From the NCBI GenBank assembly GCA_002336115.1, contig DDEN01000022.1, positions 124,001 through 188,000 of the forward strand: a DNA stretch of 64,000 nucleotides, read 5' to 3'. How positions within the stretch are numbered: position 1 is the first letter of the stretch; each line of letters begins with the position of its first letter. The position numbers and the translations under genes were made by a program. Below the pieces are notes generated by a model. That model saw only the letters and a list, made by a program, of their open reading frames with translations, made no database searches and was not told where the DNA came from. The DNA comes from Chitinophagaceae bacterium UBA1953. GTDB taxonomy: Bacteria; Bacteroidota; Bacteroidia; Chitinophagales; Chitinophagaceae. Of this stretch, positions 45,045 through 53,398 are shown one piece after another.

Positions 45045-46751
45045 TTATTTTCTCGTAAACCTGATAATTCTTTCTGTTGTATTTCCTGCTTCATCTTCAG
45101 CAACCAATCGCAACTCATGTTCACCAGGAGCACAATGTTCATCAACACTGTACCTGTAAACCGGGCCAAGCCCGGCAAACATTAACCAGTCTCCATCCAA
45201 TTCTGCCCTGAAACTGTGAATTGCTTTTTTATTATCACTCACTGTACAGGTTATTGATGTACCTGCTCCCACAGTTCCACCATCTGCAACACCTGCAACA
45301 CCAATGGTTGGAGGCACTTCATCCACTTCAAGCCACAACTCGCCAAACTCCCTGAACTTAGCTTCGTACCAACCTTTCACTAATGTTGCACGTTCAACAA
45401 TTGTTTTACCCTTTGCTGTTTTAATCATCACCACACGGTTACGGCCACTTGCAGGAACTTCTCTGTTTGGTTTAATACGGAACACCATTGAATCCTGAAC
45501 AGGGATAAGAGGCGTATGCATTACATGCACATTAGAATAGGCTGTTGCACTTGTTTTATAATTGTACACAAAACGGAATGCATCATAAAAACTTTTTTCA
45601 GTACTTACCATCTGCACATCATCCCGTTCAAACACATTAATCTGGTTGGGAAGCATATACCTGCTGTCTTTTTGCATATTAATTGCTGCAGGCACTGTTG
45701 CTGAACGTTTAATATTGAAATGAAGAACAGATGCATTGCTGTTTGCATCCTTCACCACAATTTTTATTTCATGTGTTGCTGTATCATCTAAATGAACCAG
45801 ACCATCACCTTTTTTATAGTAGATGGGTAACCTGTCGCCGGGTAATGGTGAAAGGTGCTGAAAAAATGATCCGCCATTTGCCTTGATGCGGTAATCGATA
45901 TGCGCATTTTCATACCTTGTTTGTATGTAATCAAACCCGTCAATCTGAAAACCGCTGATGGGTGTTTCATCTAAATAAACAACAGCTTCAAAAATTCCAT
46001 TGTTATTCGCCACCCCTGTTACACGATCGGTTGCAACAATAGCAAAGCTTACAACATCTGTATTCACCGCCATTGATCCGCCGGCAATGGAATATGCACC
46101 TGCTGCTTTTGTTAATGAAAGAATGCGTGGCGTTTGCTCGTAAGTACTCTTGCTGCGGTCGTACACAGCAAGCCTTGTAATATCGGGAGGTGTTACATCA
46201 TAAATTTTATAAAACAACAACGGGTTGAGACAGGCATCATCATTACTTCGTCTTATTTCGTAATGCACATGCGGCCCTGCTGATGCACCCGTGTTTCCGC
46301 TGTATGCAAGAAACTGTCCTTTCTTAACAGGAAACTGATTTTTTTTAAACTCCACATCACCTTTCCAGCTTTGTTTTTCATACTGACCTTCTTTCATTGC
46401 CTGCAATACCTGTGTTGGAAATGTATTCATGTGGCAGTACAATGTTGTATATCCATTGGGATGACTGACATAAATAGCATTACCAAAACCTGCCGGATCA
46501 ACCTTTACTTTTGAAATCCACCCATCGGCCGGAACATACACAGGAAGGTTTACCCTGCGTTCAGTAAAGAGGTCGAGCCCCATGTGAAAATGGTTGGGAC
46601 GCATTTCACCAAAATTGGCATTGAGTTTTAACGGAATATCCAACGGATAACGGAAATAATTCGTTGGATAATTATGCTCAGTAAAAACCTGGGCATGTGT
46701 GCAATGAAAAATGAAAAGTGAAAAACAAAATGTAAAAAAGTATTTCAACAT
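45045..46751 (-). CDS. M23-family metallopeptidase, large secreted form
   Basis: 568 residues with signal peptide MLKYFFTFCFSLFIFHCTHAQ. The LytM domain is at the N-terminal side: HFHMGLDL (His56, Asp60), YVSHPNGYTTLYCHM, and catalytic HVHYEIR (His161, His163), interrupted by an insertion of about 25 residues after YCHMNTF. The remaining 380 residues are beta-rich, with Ig-like wording near the end (PPTIGVAGVADGGTVGAGTSITCTVSDNKKAIHSFRAELDG). This long form with C-terminal beta domains is common in Bacteroidota. It probably cuts peptidoglycan cross-links outside the inner membrane. It precedes bcp on the same strand. Confidence 0.9.
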   Translation of the reverse strand: MLKYFFTFCFSLFIFHCTHAQVFTEHNYPTNYFRYPLDIPLKLNANFGEMRPNHFHMGLDLFTERRVNLPVYVPADGWISKVKVDPAGFGNAIYVSHPNGYTTLYCHMNTFPTQVLQAMKEGQYEKQSWKGDVEFKKNQFPVKKGQFLAYSGNTGASAGPHVHYEIRRSNDDACLNPLLFYKIYDVTPPDITRLAVYDRSKSTYEQTPRILSLTKAAGAYSIAGGSMAVNTDVVSFAIVATDRVTGVANNNGIFEAVVYLDETPISGFQIDGFDYIQTRYENAHIDYRIKANGGSFFQHLSPLPGDRLPIYYKKGDGLVHLDDTATHEIKIVVKDANSNASVLHFNIKRSATVPAAINMQKDSRYMLPNQINVFERDDVQMVSTEKSFYDAFRFVYNYKTSATAYSNVHVMHTPLIPVQDSMVFRIKPNREVPASGRNRVVMIKTAKGKTIVERATLVKGWYEAKFREFGELWLEVDEVPPTIGVAGVADGGTVGAGTSITCTVSDNKKAIHSFRAELDGDWLMFAGLGPVYRYSVDEHCAPGEHELRLVAEDEAGNTTERIIRFTRK

Positions 46752-46932
46752 ACAGCAAAAATAAAGAAGATGTTGTAAGCTGATGATTAGTTTCTAATAA
46801 TGAGCTGATTACAAATGACCGGTGTATTGCTGAATTATTTCTAAAAAGTACAAGAGTGCGACGCCAATGCAGTTGAAAGAAGCACTAACGTCTGTTACCA
46901 AAAAAAGGCATTCAAAATCGCTCTCAATCCAA

Positions 46933-46940
46933 TACTTTTG
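46933..46940 (+). promoter_or_regulatory. -7 box TACTTTTG
   Basis: An exact TAnnTTTG match ending 16 bases before the carB N-terminal gene. No clear -33 TTTG is seen at the right distance. Confidence 0.45.
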
Positions 46941-46956
46941 CAGCCAAATTCTCCCC

Positions 46957-48600
46957 ATGCCGAAAGACAATTCGATACACAGTGTACTGATAGTAGGAAG
47001 TGGCCCGATTATTATTGGCCAGGCCTGCGAATTTGACTATTCTGGTTCACAAGCAGCCAGAAGTTTGCGTGAAGAAGGAATTAAAGTAATCCTTATCAAC
47101 AGTAACCCCGCCACCATTATGACCGATCCAATGATGGCTGACCGTGTTTACCTGCTTCCCTTAACTGTTGAAAGTATTGAGCAGATACTGGAAGAAAACC
47201 AGATTGATGCTGTGCTGCCTACCATGGGCGGACAAACAGCCCTCAACCTTTGTAAAGAAGCGGATGAATTGGGCATTTGGGAAAAATATGGTGTGCGAAT
47301 GATTGGTGTAGATGTAAAAGCCATTGACACTGCTGAAGACAGGGAAAAATTCCGCCAGTTAATGATCCAGATTGGTGTGGGCGTGGCTCCTTCAAGAGTC
47401 GCTAATTCATTGCTGGAAGGGAAAGAATTTGCACAGGAAATTGGTGTGCCGCTGGTAATCCGTCCTTCATTTACATTGGGTGGAACCGGTGGTGGTTTTG
47501 TCAATTCCAAAGATGAACTGGATGCTGCTCTTGAAAGAGGTTTGCAGGCAAGTCCTATTCATGAAGTATTGGTTGAAAAAGCATTGCTGGGCTGGAAGGA
47601 ATATGAACTGGAGCTGCTGCGTGATAAGAATGATAATGTGGTGATTATTTGTACGGTTGAAAACTTCGACCCGATGGGTGTGCATACCGGCGATAGTATT
47701 ACTGTTGCTCCTGCCATGACCCTCAGCGATACGGCTTTCCAGAACATGCGTAACATGGCCATTAAAATGATGCGTAGTCTTGGAAATTTTGCCGGTGGTT
47801 GTAATGTGCAGTTTGCCCTCAATCCTGAAAACGAAGAAATTATTTCAGTTGAAATTAATCCCCGTGTAAGCCGTTCATCGGCATTAGCAAGTAAAGCAAC
47901 CGGTTACCCCATTGCAAAAGTAGCCGCCAAACTGGCTATTGGTTATACATTGGATGAACTGAAAAATCAGATCACACAAACAACCTCAGCCTATTTTGAA
48001 CCGGCACTTGACTACGTAATCGTCAAAATGCCACGTTGGAATTTTGATAAGTTCAAAGGTGCAGATGACAGGCTTGGTTTGCAGATGAAGAGTGTTGGTG
48101 AGGTAATGGCCATTGGCCGCAGCTTTACTGAAGCAGTTCAGAAAGCTTGTCAGAGTCTGGAGAACAATGCAGTTGGTCTTGGTTATTACGGACAAAGCAT
48201 GAAACATGCTGAAGAACTGATTGAGTATATTAAAATTCCGAAGTGGGACCGCATTTTCCGTATTAAAGATGCGTTGATGGCTGGTGTGAGTGTGAAGACC
48301 ATTGTGGAAGCAACAAAAATTGACCGTTGGTTCATTTACCAGATACAGGATATTGTAAATATGGAAAAAGAACTGGCGAAACATGATATGACTACATTAA
48401 CCAAAGAATTACTTACCGATGCAAAACGCATGGGCTTTGGCGATGAGCAGATTTGCCGCATCATGAAAGAAGATGCAAGCGAAGATGATTTGTACGAAAA
48501 GAGAAAACAATGGGGCATTACCAGGGTTTACAAAATGGTAGATACCTGCAGCGCAGAGTTTGAAGCCAAGACACCTTATTTTTACAGTACGTTTGAATAA
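46957..48600 (+). CDS. carB: Carbamoyl-phosphate synthase large subunit, N-terminal half (separate gene)
   Basis: 547 residues from the ATG at 46957 (MPKDNSIHSVLIVGSGPIII); an in-frame upstream start at 46867 adds 30 unlikely residues. It contains the carboxyphosphate (first ATP-grasp) domain (GQACEFDYSGSQAARSLREEG, LPTMGGQTALNL, RPSFTLGGTGGG, FALNPENEEIISVEINPRVSRSSALASKATGYPIAKVAAKLA) and the oligomerisation domain (IKIPKWDRIFRIKDALMAG). It ends YFYSTFE then stop, exactly at the linker where the second ATP-grasp domain normally begins. The other half is 6.4 kb downstream at 55059. The two lengths sum to 944, near the size of fused Bacteroidota CarB lacking the MGS domain. An intrinsic terminator follows. 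Confidence 0.95.
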   Translation: MPKDNSIHSVLIVGSGPIIIGQACEFDYSGSQAARSLREEGIKVILINSNPATIMTDPMMADRVYLLPLTVESIEQILEENQIDAVLPTMGGQTALNLCKEADELGIWEKYGVRMIGVDVKAIDTAEDREKFRQLMIQIGVGVAPSRVANSLLEGKEFAQEIGVPLVIRPSFTLGGTGGGFVNSKDELDAALERGLQASPIHEVLVEKALLGWKEYELELLRDKNDNVVIICTVENFDPMGVHTGDSITVAPAMTLSDTAFQNMRNMAIKMMRSLGNFAGGCNVQFALNPENEEIISVEINPRVSRSSALASKATGYPIAKVAAKLAIGYTLDELKNQITQTTSAYFEPALDYVIVKMPRWNFDKFKGADDRLGLQMKSVGEVMAIGRSFTEAVQKACQSLENNAVGLGYYGQSMKHAEELIEYIKIPKWDRIFRIKDALMAGVSVKTIVEATKIDRWFIYQIQDIVNMEKELAKHDMTTLTKELLTDAKRMGFGDEQICRIMKEDASEDDLYEKRKQWGITRVYKMVDTCSAEFEAKTPYFYSTFE

Positions 48601-48632
48601 TTAATAAACAGAATTCAAAATAAAGAAGATAG

Positions 48633-48659
48633 AAGCACTGGTATAAACCGGTGCTTTTT
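48633..48659 (+). terminator. Intrinsic terminator after carB N-terminal half
   Basis: A 10-bp stem (AAGCACTGGT 48633-48642 with ACCGGTGCTT 48647-48656, one G-U wobble), a 4-nt loop and a T-run from 48655. Confidence 0.88.
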
Positions 48660-48694
48660 CTTTTTAGAAAATTTTATTTAGATAACTTCATTAT

Positions 48695-49780
48695 ATGATT
48701 AAGAATTTCAAAGCGCTGTTGTTTGGCTTGTTTGTAGCACTACTGCTTTGCGAAATTATTCTGCGTATTTATAATCCGTTCAGCAACTTCACCAAGCATG
48801 GCAAATTGATTTTACCAGCAAATCAAAAAACTGTTTTTGAAAACAAGTGGATCAAACAACTTGATCCGCAAATTCATTATTCAAGAAACTCATTAGGATT
48901 TCGTGGACCTGAGCCTGCTGATAGTATTTCTAAACTGAATTCCATCATTTGCATTGGAGGTAGTACAACAGAATGCCGTTTTTTAAGTGACAGTACAACA
49001 TGGCCTTTTCTTCTTGGCGAAAAGCTGAAAGATTCCATTCCAGACATCTGGGTAAATAATGCAGGTATTGATGGCCATTCAACATTTGGCCATTTACTGC
49101 TCCTCAAAGAATATATTGTTAAACTTAAACCAAAATATATTTTGCTTTTAACAGGTATAAACGATGTAGAAACAAGCAAACCGGAAAGCTTTGATTTAAT
49201 GAATGAAAATAAAATTCATTTTACTTCAGCAAAGCAATTTTTCAAATCTATTCTGAATAAAACAGAAATCGGAAGTACAGTCTTTCAGCTTTATGCTATT
49301 AAAAATGCATATAAAAAAGGGTTGATTCATAAAGATATCGACTTTGTACATCTCCCTGATACAACGCTTGCCAAAGCTTTTGTAAAAAATCAGGTTACAC
49401 TGCAAAAAGATTTTGTAAGCAGTTATGGGAACAGGCTTCAGGAAATGATTACACTTTGTAAAGAAAACAACATAACACCTGTTTTACTTACGCAGCCATC
49501 TTTATATGGGTCGTATATTGATCCGGCAACGGGAATAAGGATGGGTACAAAATATATTGTCACTGACGAAAAGGTGCGGAACAATATTCTGCAGCAAAAA
49601 ATAATGGAAGAATACAACAACAAAGTTCGCTCGTTTGCAAATCAGGCATCTGTCATTGATTTAGCCGAATTGATGCCAAAAAATACAGTTTTTTTTTATG
49701 ATTTTATTCATTACAATAAAACCGGTGCTGTAAAAGTTGCAGACATTTTAAGTAATGAATTATTGAAAATAATTCATTAG
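48695..49780 (+). CDS. SGNH/GDSL hydrolase, membrane-anchored (first of two)
   Basis: 361 residues with an N-terminal membrane helix (LLFGLFVALLLCEIILRIY). SGNH blocks: GGST with the nucleophile Ser90, GID, the GxND block (GIND, Asn156-Asp157), and the terminal DFIHYN (Asp336, His339), so all catalytic positions are kept. Such proteins hydrolyse or transfer O-acyl groups on cell-surface polysaccharides. It is the first gene of the cassette between the carB halves, 94 bp after carB, with a terminator in between, and 53 bp before the carbamoyltransferase gene. Its acting on the same surface polymer is an inference. Confidence 0.85.
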   Translation: MIKNFKALLFGLFVALLLCEIILRIYNPFSNFTKHGKLILPANQKTVFENKWIKQLDPQIHYSRNSLGFRGPEPADSISKLNSIICIGGSTTECRFLSDSTTWPFLLGEKLKDSIPDIWVNNAGIDGHSTFGHLLLLKEYIVKLKPKYILLLTGINDVETSKPESFDLMNENKIHFTSAKQFFKSILNKTEIGSTVFQLYAIKNAYKKGLIHKDIDFVHLPDTTLAKAFVKNQVTLQKDFVSSYGNRLQEMITLCKENNITPVLLTQPSLYGSYIDPATGIRMGTKYIVTDEKVRNNILQQKIMEEYNNKVRSFANQASVIDLAELMPKNTVFFYDFIHYNKTGAVKVADILSNELLKIIH

Positions 49781-49833
49781 CCAGCATAAAACTGGCTACA
49801 CTCTGTTTTGTTGAAAACATTTACTTTGCATAT

Positions 49834-51696
49834 ATGTACATTCTCGGCATTTCTGCTTTTTACCACGACTCCGCAGCAGCCATTATTAAAGATGGCGAAA
49901 TCATTGCTGCTGCACAGGAAGAGCGTTTCAGCAGAAAGAAACATGATGCCGGTTTCCCATCACATGCAGTTACCTATTGTTTAAAGGAGGCTGCTGTAAC
50001 AATCGATCAGCTTGATGCGGTGGTTTTTTATGATAAGCCATTGCTTAAGTTTGAACGTTTGCTCGAAACTTACTACAACTTTGCACCAAAAGGTTTTGCA
50101 TCATTCTTAATGGCAATGCCTGTATGGCTGAATGAAAAATTATTTCTGAAAAAAGTCATCAGAGATGAGCTGAATAAAATACAGCACTTCAACAAAAAGA
50201 AGTTGAAGCTGCTATTTCCTGAACACCATCTCAGCCATGCAGCATCTGCATTCTACCCTTCGCCATTTCACGAAGCCGCAGTCGTTACAATTGACGGAGT
50301 TGGAGAATGGGCTACAACAACCATCTGCAAAGGAAGTGGGAACAAGATTGAAATTTTGAAGCAACTCAACTTTCCAAACTCAGTAGGCTTGCTTTATTCG
50401 GCTTTTACGTATTATTTAGGTTTTAAAGTAAACAGTGGCGAATATAAGCTGATGGGACTTGCACCTTATGGCGACCCGTCATCTGCACAAACAAAGGATT
50501 TTATGAATGCGATTAAAACAAAGCTGATTACTATTTATGAGGATGGCTCGGTTTTTCTCGATCAGAAATATTTCAATTATGCTGTTGGCCTGAGGATGGT
50601 AAAAGACCGCCATTTCTATAAACTTTTTGGATTTAAACGCAGAAACGAAGAAGAAGAATTACAGCAACATCATTGTAATCTTGCACTTGCCATTCAGCAG
50701 GTAACAGAAGAAATTGTAATAAAACTTGCCAGGCATGCACAGGAAATAACAGGAAGTAAAAATCTTTGTCTGGCAGGAGGGGTTGCTTTAAACTGTGTTG
50801 CCAACGGAAAATTGCAAAATGAACAAATCTTCGATCAGATATTTGTACAACCTGCTGCCGGTGATGCAGGTGGAGCATTAGGAGCAGCATTAGCTTCTCA
50901 TTGTATTTATTTTGAAAAAGAAAGAAAGTATTCGGCCAATGCTGATGAGATGAAAGGTTCCTACCTCGGTCCTGCTTTTGCAGATGAGGAAATAAAAACT
51001 GTTCTTCAATCTTTTAATGCAAAGTATGAGCATTACGAAGATTGCGAAAAGCTATATCATACCACTTCCTCTTTATTAAATGAAGGCAATGTAGTGGGGT
51101 GGTTTCAAGGCAAAATGGAGTTCGGGCCAAGGGCATTAGGCAACAGAAGTATTATTGCTGATGCCAGAAATCCTGAAATGCAGAAAAAACTAAATCTGAA
51201 AATAAAATTCAGGGAAGGTTTCAGACCATTTGCTCCGGCGGTTCTCGCTGAAGATGCTGATAAATATTTCGACTTAAAAACTGCATCTCCCTATATGTTG
51301 CTGGTGCAGCAGGTAAAAAAGGAATTACTAAATCCTGTCCCGGAAAATTATTATCAGCAAACGATTAACGAAAAACTTTATTTTCAGAAAAGCAGCATTC
51401 CCGCTGTTACACATATTGATTATTCGGCCCGTATCCAAACCGTTCACAAAGAAACAAACGGTGCATTTTATAAAATGATTTCTTCATTCAAAGAATTAAC
51501 CGGTTGCTCAGTTTTGATAAACACAAGCTTTAATGTACGTGGCGAACCAGTTGTATGCACGCCCCAGGAAGCCTATCAATGTTTTATGCGAACAGAAATG
51601 GATTATCTTGTAATTGAAAATTTTCTACTATACAAAAAAGAACAACCTTTATGGGAAGAAAGCGATATTTGGAAAAATAATTTATTAACTGATTAA
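49834..51696 (+). CDS. NodU/CmcH-family carbamoyltransferase
   Basis: 620 residues. The N-terminal TsaD-like (Kae1) fold has GISAFYHDSAAAIIKDGEIIAAAQEERFSRKKHD, the metal-binding HHLSHAASAFYPSPF (about 130-145), and CLAGGVALNCVANGKL. The C-terminal domain has GWFQGKMEFGPRALGNRSIIADAR, FREGFRPFAPAVL and TSFNVRGEPVVCTP. These are the family signatures. The enzyme transfers carbamoyl from carbamoyl phosphate, through carbamoyl-AMP, to a sugar or other hydroxyl. Genes for both halves of carbamoyl-phosphate synthase flank the cassette. A small DUF5989-like gene, an SxtJ-like gene and an SGNH gene follow at tight spacing, a grouping seen in exopolysaccharide loci. The acceptor is unknown. Confidence 0.95.
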   Translation: MYILGISAFYHDSAAAIIKDGEIIAAAQEERFSRKKHDAGFPSHAVTYCLKEAAVTIDQLDAVVFYDKPLLKFERLLETYYNFAPKGFASFLMAMPVWLNEKLFLKKVIRDELNKIQHFNKKKLKLLFPEHHLSHAASAFYPSPFHEAAVVTIDGVGEWATTTICKGSGNKIEILKQLNFPNSVGLLYSAFTYYLGFKVNSGEYKLMGLAPYGDPSSAQTKDFMNAIKTKLITIYEDGSVFLDQKYFNYAVGLRMVKDRHFYKLFGFKRRNEEEELQQHHCNLALAIQQVTEEIVIKLARHAQEITGSKNLCLAGGVALNCVANGKLQNEQIFDQIFVQPAAGDAGGALGAALASHCIYFEKERKYSANADEMKGSYLGPAFADEEIKTVLQSFNAKYEHYEDCEKLYHTTSSLLNEGNVVGWFQGKMEFGPRALGNRSIIADARNPEMQKKLNLKIKFREGFRPFAPAVLAEDADKYFDLKTASPYMLLVQQVKKELLNPVPENYYQQTINEKLYFQKSSIPAVTHIDYSARIQTVHKETNGAFYKMISSFKELTGCSVLINTSFNVRGEPVVCTPQEAYQCFMRTEMDYLVIENFLLYKKEQPLWEESDIWKNNLLTD

Positions 51697-51706
51697 TTTA
51701 TTGAGT

Positions 51707-51859
51707 ATGCTTGAATTTATAAAAGATATGTGGGCTTTTTTAAAAGAGCGAAAAAAATGGTGGCTGATCCCAATTATTATTGTCATGCTCTTATTAGGAA
51801 CTCTTCTTATTTTTGGTGGAAGCACAGCAGTTGCGCCATTTATTTATTCCCTGTTCTGA
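51707..51859 (+). CDS. DUF5989-like small membrane protein, 50 aa
   Basis: A 50-residue protein too short for most gene finders: MLEFIKDMWAFLKERKKWW, then a membrane segment LIPIIIVMLLLGTLLIFGG and the tail STAVAPFIYSLF. The KERKKWWLIP core and the terminal PFIYSLF are the hallmarks of the DUF5989/SxtK-like proteins that regularly sit between carbamoyltransferase and SxtJ genes. It starts 10 bases after the carbamoyltransferase stop and ends one base before the SxtJ-like start. Its function is unknown; genetic linkage suggests a complex with the carbamoyltransferase or with SxtJ at the membrane. Confidence 0.85.
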   Translation: MLEFIKDMWAFLKERKKWWLIPIIIVMLLLGTLLIFGGSTAVAPFIYSLF

Positions 51860-51860
51860 A

Positions 51861-52217
51861 ATGAAATGGCTCCCACGTCATACATCATTAGTTGTAATTG
51901 CTTTAGGCTTTTTGTTTTTTGCTTTCCTTTTAAGTAAAAAATGGTTGTGCATCCCTGTTCTTATTGCAATAATTGGTTTTTTAAACGCTTCTTTTGGAGA
52001 ATTTATTCACCTGAAATGGGCCTTATTTTCAAAAACACTTGGTAGGATAAACAGCTACTTTTTACTTAGCGTAATTTTTTTCTTAATATTAACTCCTATA
52101 GCCTTACTCAAAAAATTTTCATCAAAAAATAATTTTACTGGTAATAAGAATATTTTAACATCCTTTCAAAAAAGGAGCATACTTTATAATCCAAAACATC
52201 TTAAAAACCCCTGGTAA
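51861..52217 (+). CDS. SxtJ-family membrane protein
   Basis: 118 residues from the ATG at 51861 (MKWLPRHTSLVVIALGFLFFAFLLSKK), one base after the DUF5989-like gene; a frame starting at 51813 overlaps it and is rejected. Three hydrophobic segments with LKWALFSKTLGRINSYFLLSVIFFLILTPIALLKK match the small SxtJ-type membrane protein family, named from saxitoxin clusters but common next to NodU/CmcH carbamoyltransferases. The biochemical role is not known. The SGNH gene follows six bases on, so the whole group is an operon. Confidence 0.85.
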   Translation: MKWLPRHTSLVVIALGFLFFAFLLSKKWLCIPVLIAIIGFLNASFGEFIHLKWALFSKTLGRINSYFLLSVIFFLILTPIALLKKFSSKNNFTGNKNILTSFQKRSILYNPKHLKNPW

Positions 52218-52223
52218 ATAATC

Positions 52224-53390
52224 ATGAAAAAACAAAAAGAAAACGAATCAGTGGCTTATACTGTTTCTTTTAAAAAAAAAATGTTGTATTTGCTAATTAT
52301 GTTCATTGCAATATTTTTTATTGCCGAAGCTGTTTCCTGTGTTATTTATTATCATAGAAACAGACAAAGCTCTTTGGCTGTTATTTCATTATTCAAAATT
52401 GTAAAACAAAACATCGAAAGAGTTAACAAAACAGATGAAAAATTGAGTCAGGAAATACGATTACACCCAGGGATAACACCAAAAAATGCAGAATCAATTA
52501 TAACAGAAACCCAAAATGCCTTAAAGTTTGAATATACTCCATGGTTAATGTATAAATCAACAGATGTAAAAGGTAAATACGTCAATGTGTCTAATTTCGT
52601 ACGAAAATCTATTCCCGATAGCAACATTCGAAGCAAAGACCAAGCGCTTCGTGTATTTTTCTTTGGAGGTTCTACAGTGTTTGGTGTAAGCGTTACCGAT
52701 AATGAAACAATTCCTTCGTATTTTGTAGAAATACTTAAAAAGAAAGGAATACAAAAAAAAATAAAGGTTTATAACTATGGAGTGCCTACTTATTTCAGTT
52801 ACCAAGAGTTTATGCTTTTTTTCCATTTAATACAAAGTAACCAAACTCCAGATATAGCAATTTTTTTTGATGGTCTTAATGATTTCTTATCTATCAATGC
52901 TGCACGTTTTAGAAAACCAATGCTTGACCATTATTATCAAACAATTTTTAATGGGCCTGAATTTATTAATCACCCATTGCAACTTGAATATTCTTTTGAC
53001 TACAGTTTACATCAGCCTTCATCAGATTCTTTGTTTAGTTTTTCTCAACAATTAAAATATCAGTACCTACTTACCCAACAACAAATAAAAAAAATCGCAG
53101 TATCTTATAATATTAAAACATATTTCTTTTTACAGCCTGTTCCATATTATCTCTATACGAATCGTAAAGAAGACCCAGTCTGTGACCAGACAGATCGTCC
53201 TCAATTTTCTCTTATTTACCCTGAAATGGAAAAAATTGCAGATACGTCAAAAAAGTTTTGCTTCCTTGGCAATTTACTCTATGATGAAAAAGGGCTCCCC
53301 TTTGCAGACGAATTACATTACTCTCCTTTATTTAACAGAAAAATTGCAGAAGCTATCTTTAGTTATATACTTCCGGAAATTAAAAATTAA
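52224..53390 (+). CDS. SGNH/GDSL hydrolase, membrane-anchored (second of two)
   Basis: 388 residues with one N-terminal membrane helix (about 20-43). SGNH blocks: FFGGSTVFG with nucleophile Ser150, GVPTYFSYQE, the GxND block DGLNDF (Asn219-Asp220) and DELHYS (Asp362, His365). It differs from the first SGNH protein of the cassette in length and most sequence, so they are not a recent duplication. It is likely to act on O-acyl groups outside the cytoplasm. The base composition is more AT-rich than that of the flanking carB halves. Confidence 0.85.
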   Translation: MKKQKENESVAYTVSFKKKMLYLLIMFIAIFFIAEAVSCVIYYHRNRQSSLAVISLFKIVKQNIERVNKTDEKLSQEIRLHPGITPKNAESIITETQNALKFEYTPWLMYKSTDVKGKYVNVSNFVRKSIPDSNIRSKDQALRVFFFGGSTVFGVSVTDNETIPSYFVEILKKKGIQKKIKVYNYGVPTYFSYQEFMLFFHLIQSNQTPDIAIFFDGLNDFLSINAARFRKPMLDHYYQTIFNGPEFINHPLQLEYSFDYSLHQPSSDSLFSFSQQLKYQYLLTQQQIKKIAVSYNIKTYFFLQPVPYYLYTNRKEDPVCDQTDRPQFSLIYPEMEKIADTSKKFCFLGNLLYDEKGLPFADELHYSPLFNRKIAEAIFSYILPEIKN

Positions 53391-53398
53391 AAAATCAA

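Noticed and set aside
46957..48600. carB N-half as a frameshift or truncated pseudogene
   Set aside because: All motifs of the domains are intact, the end is at the domain linker, a terminator follows, and the missing half exists intact downstream.
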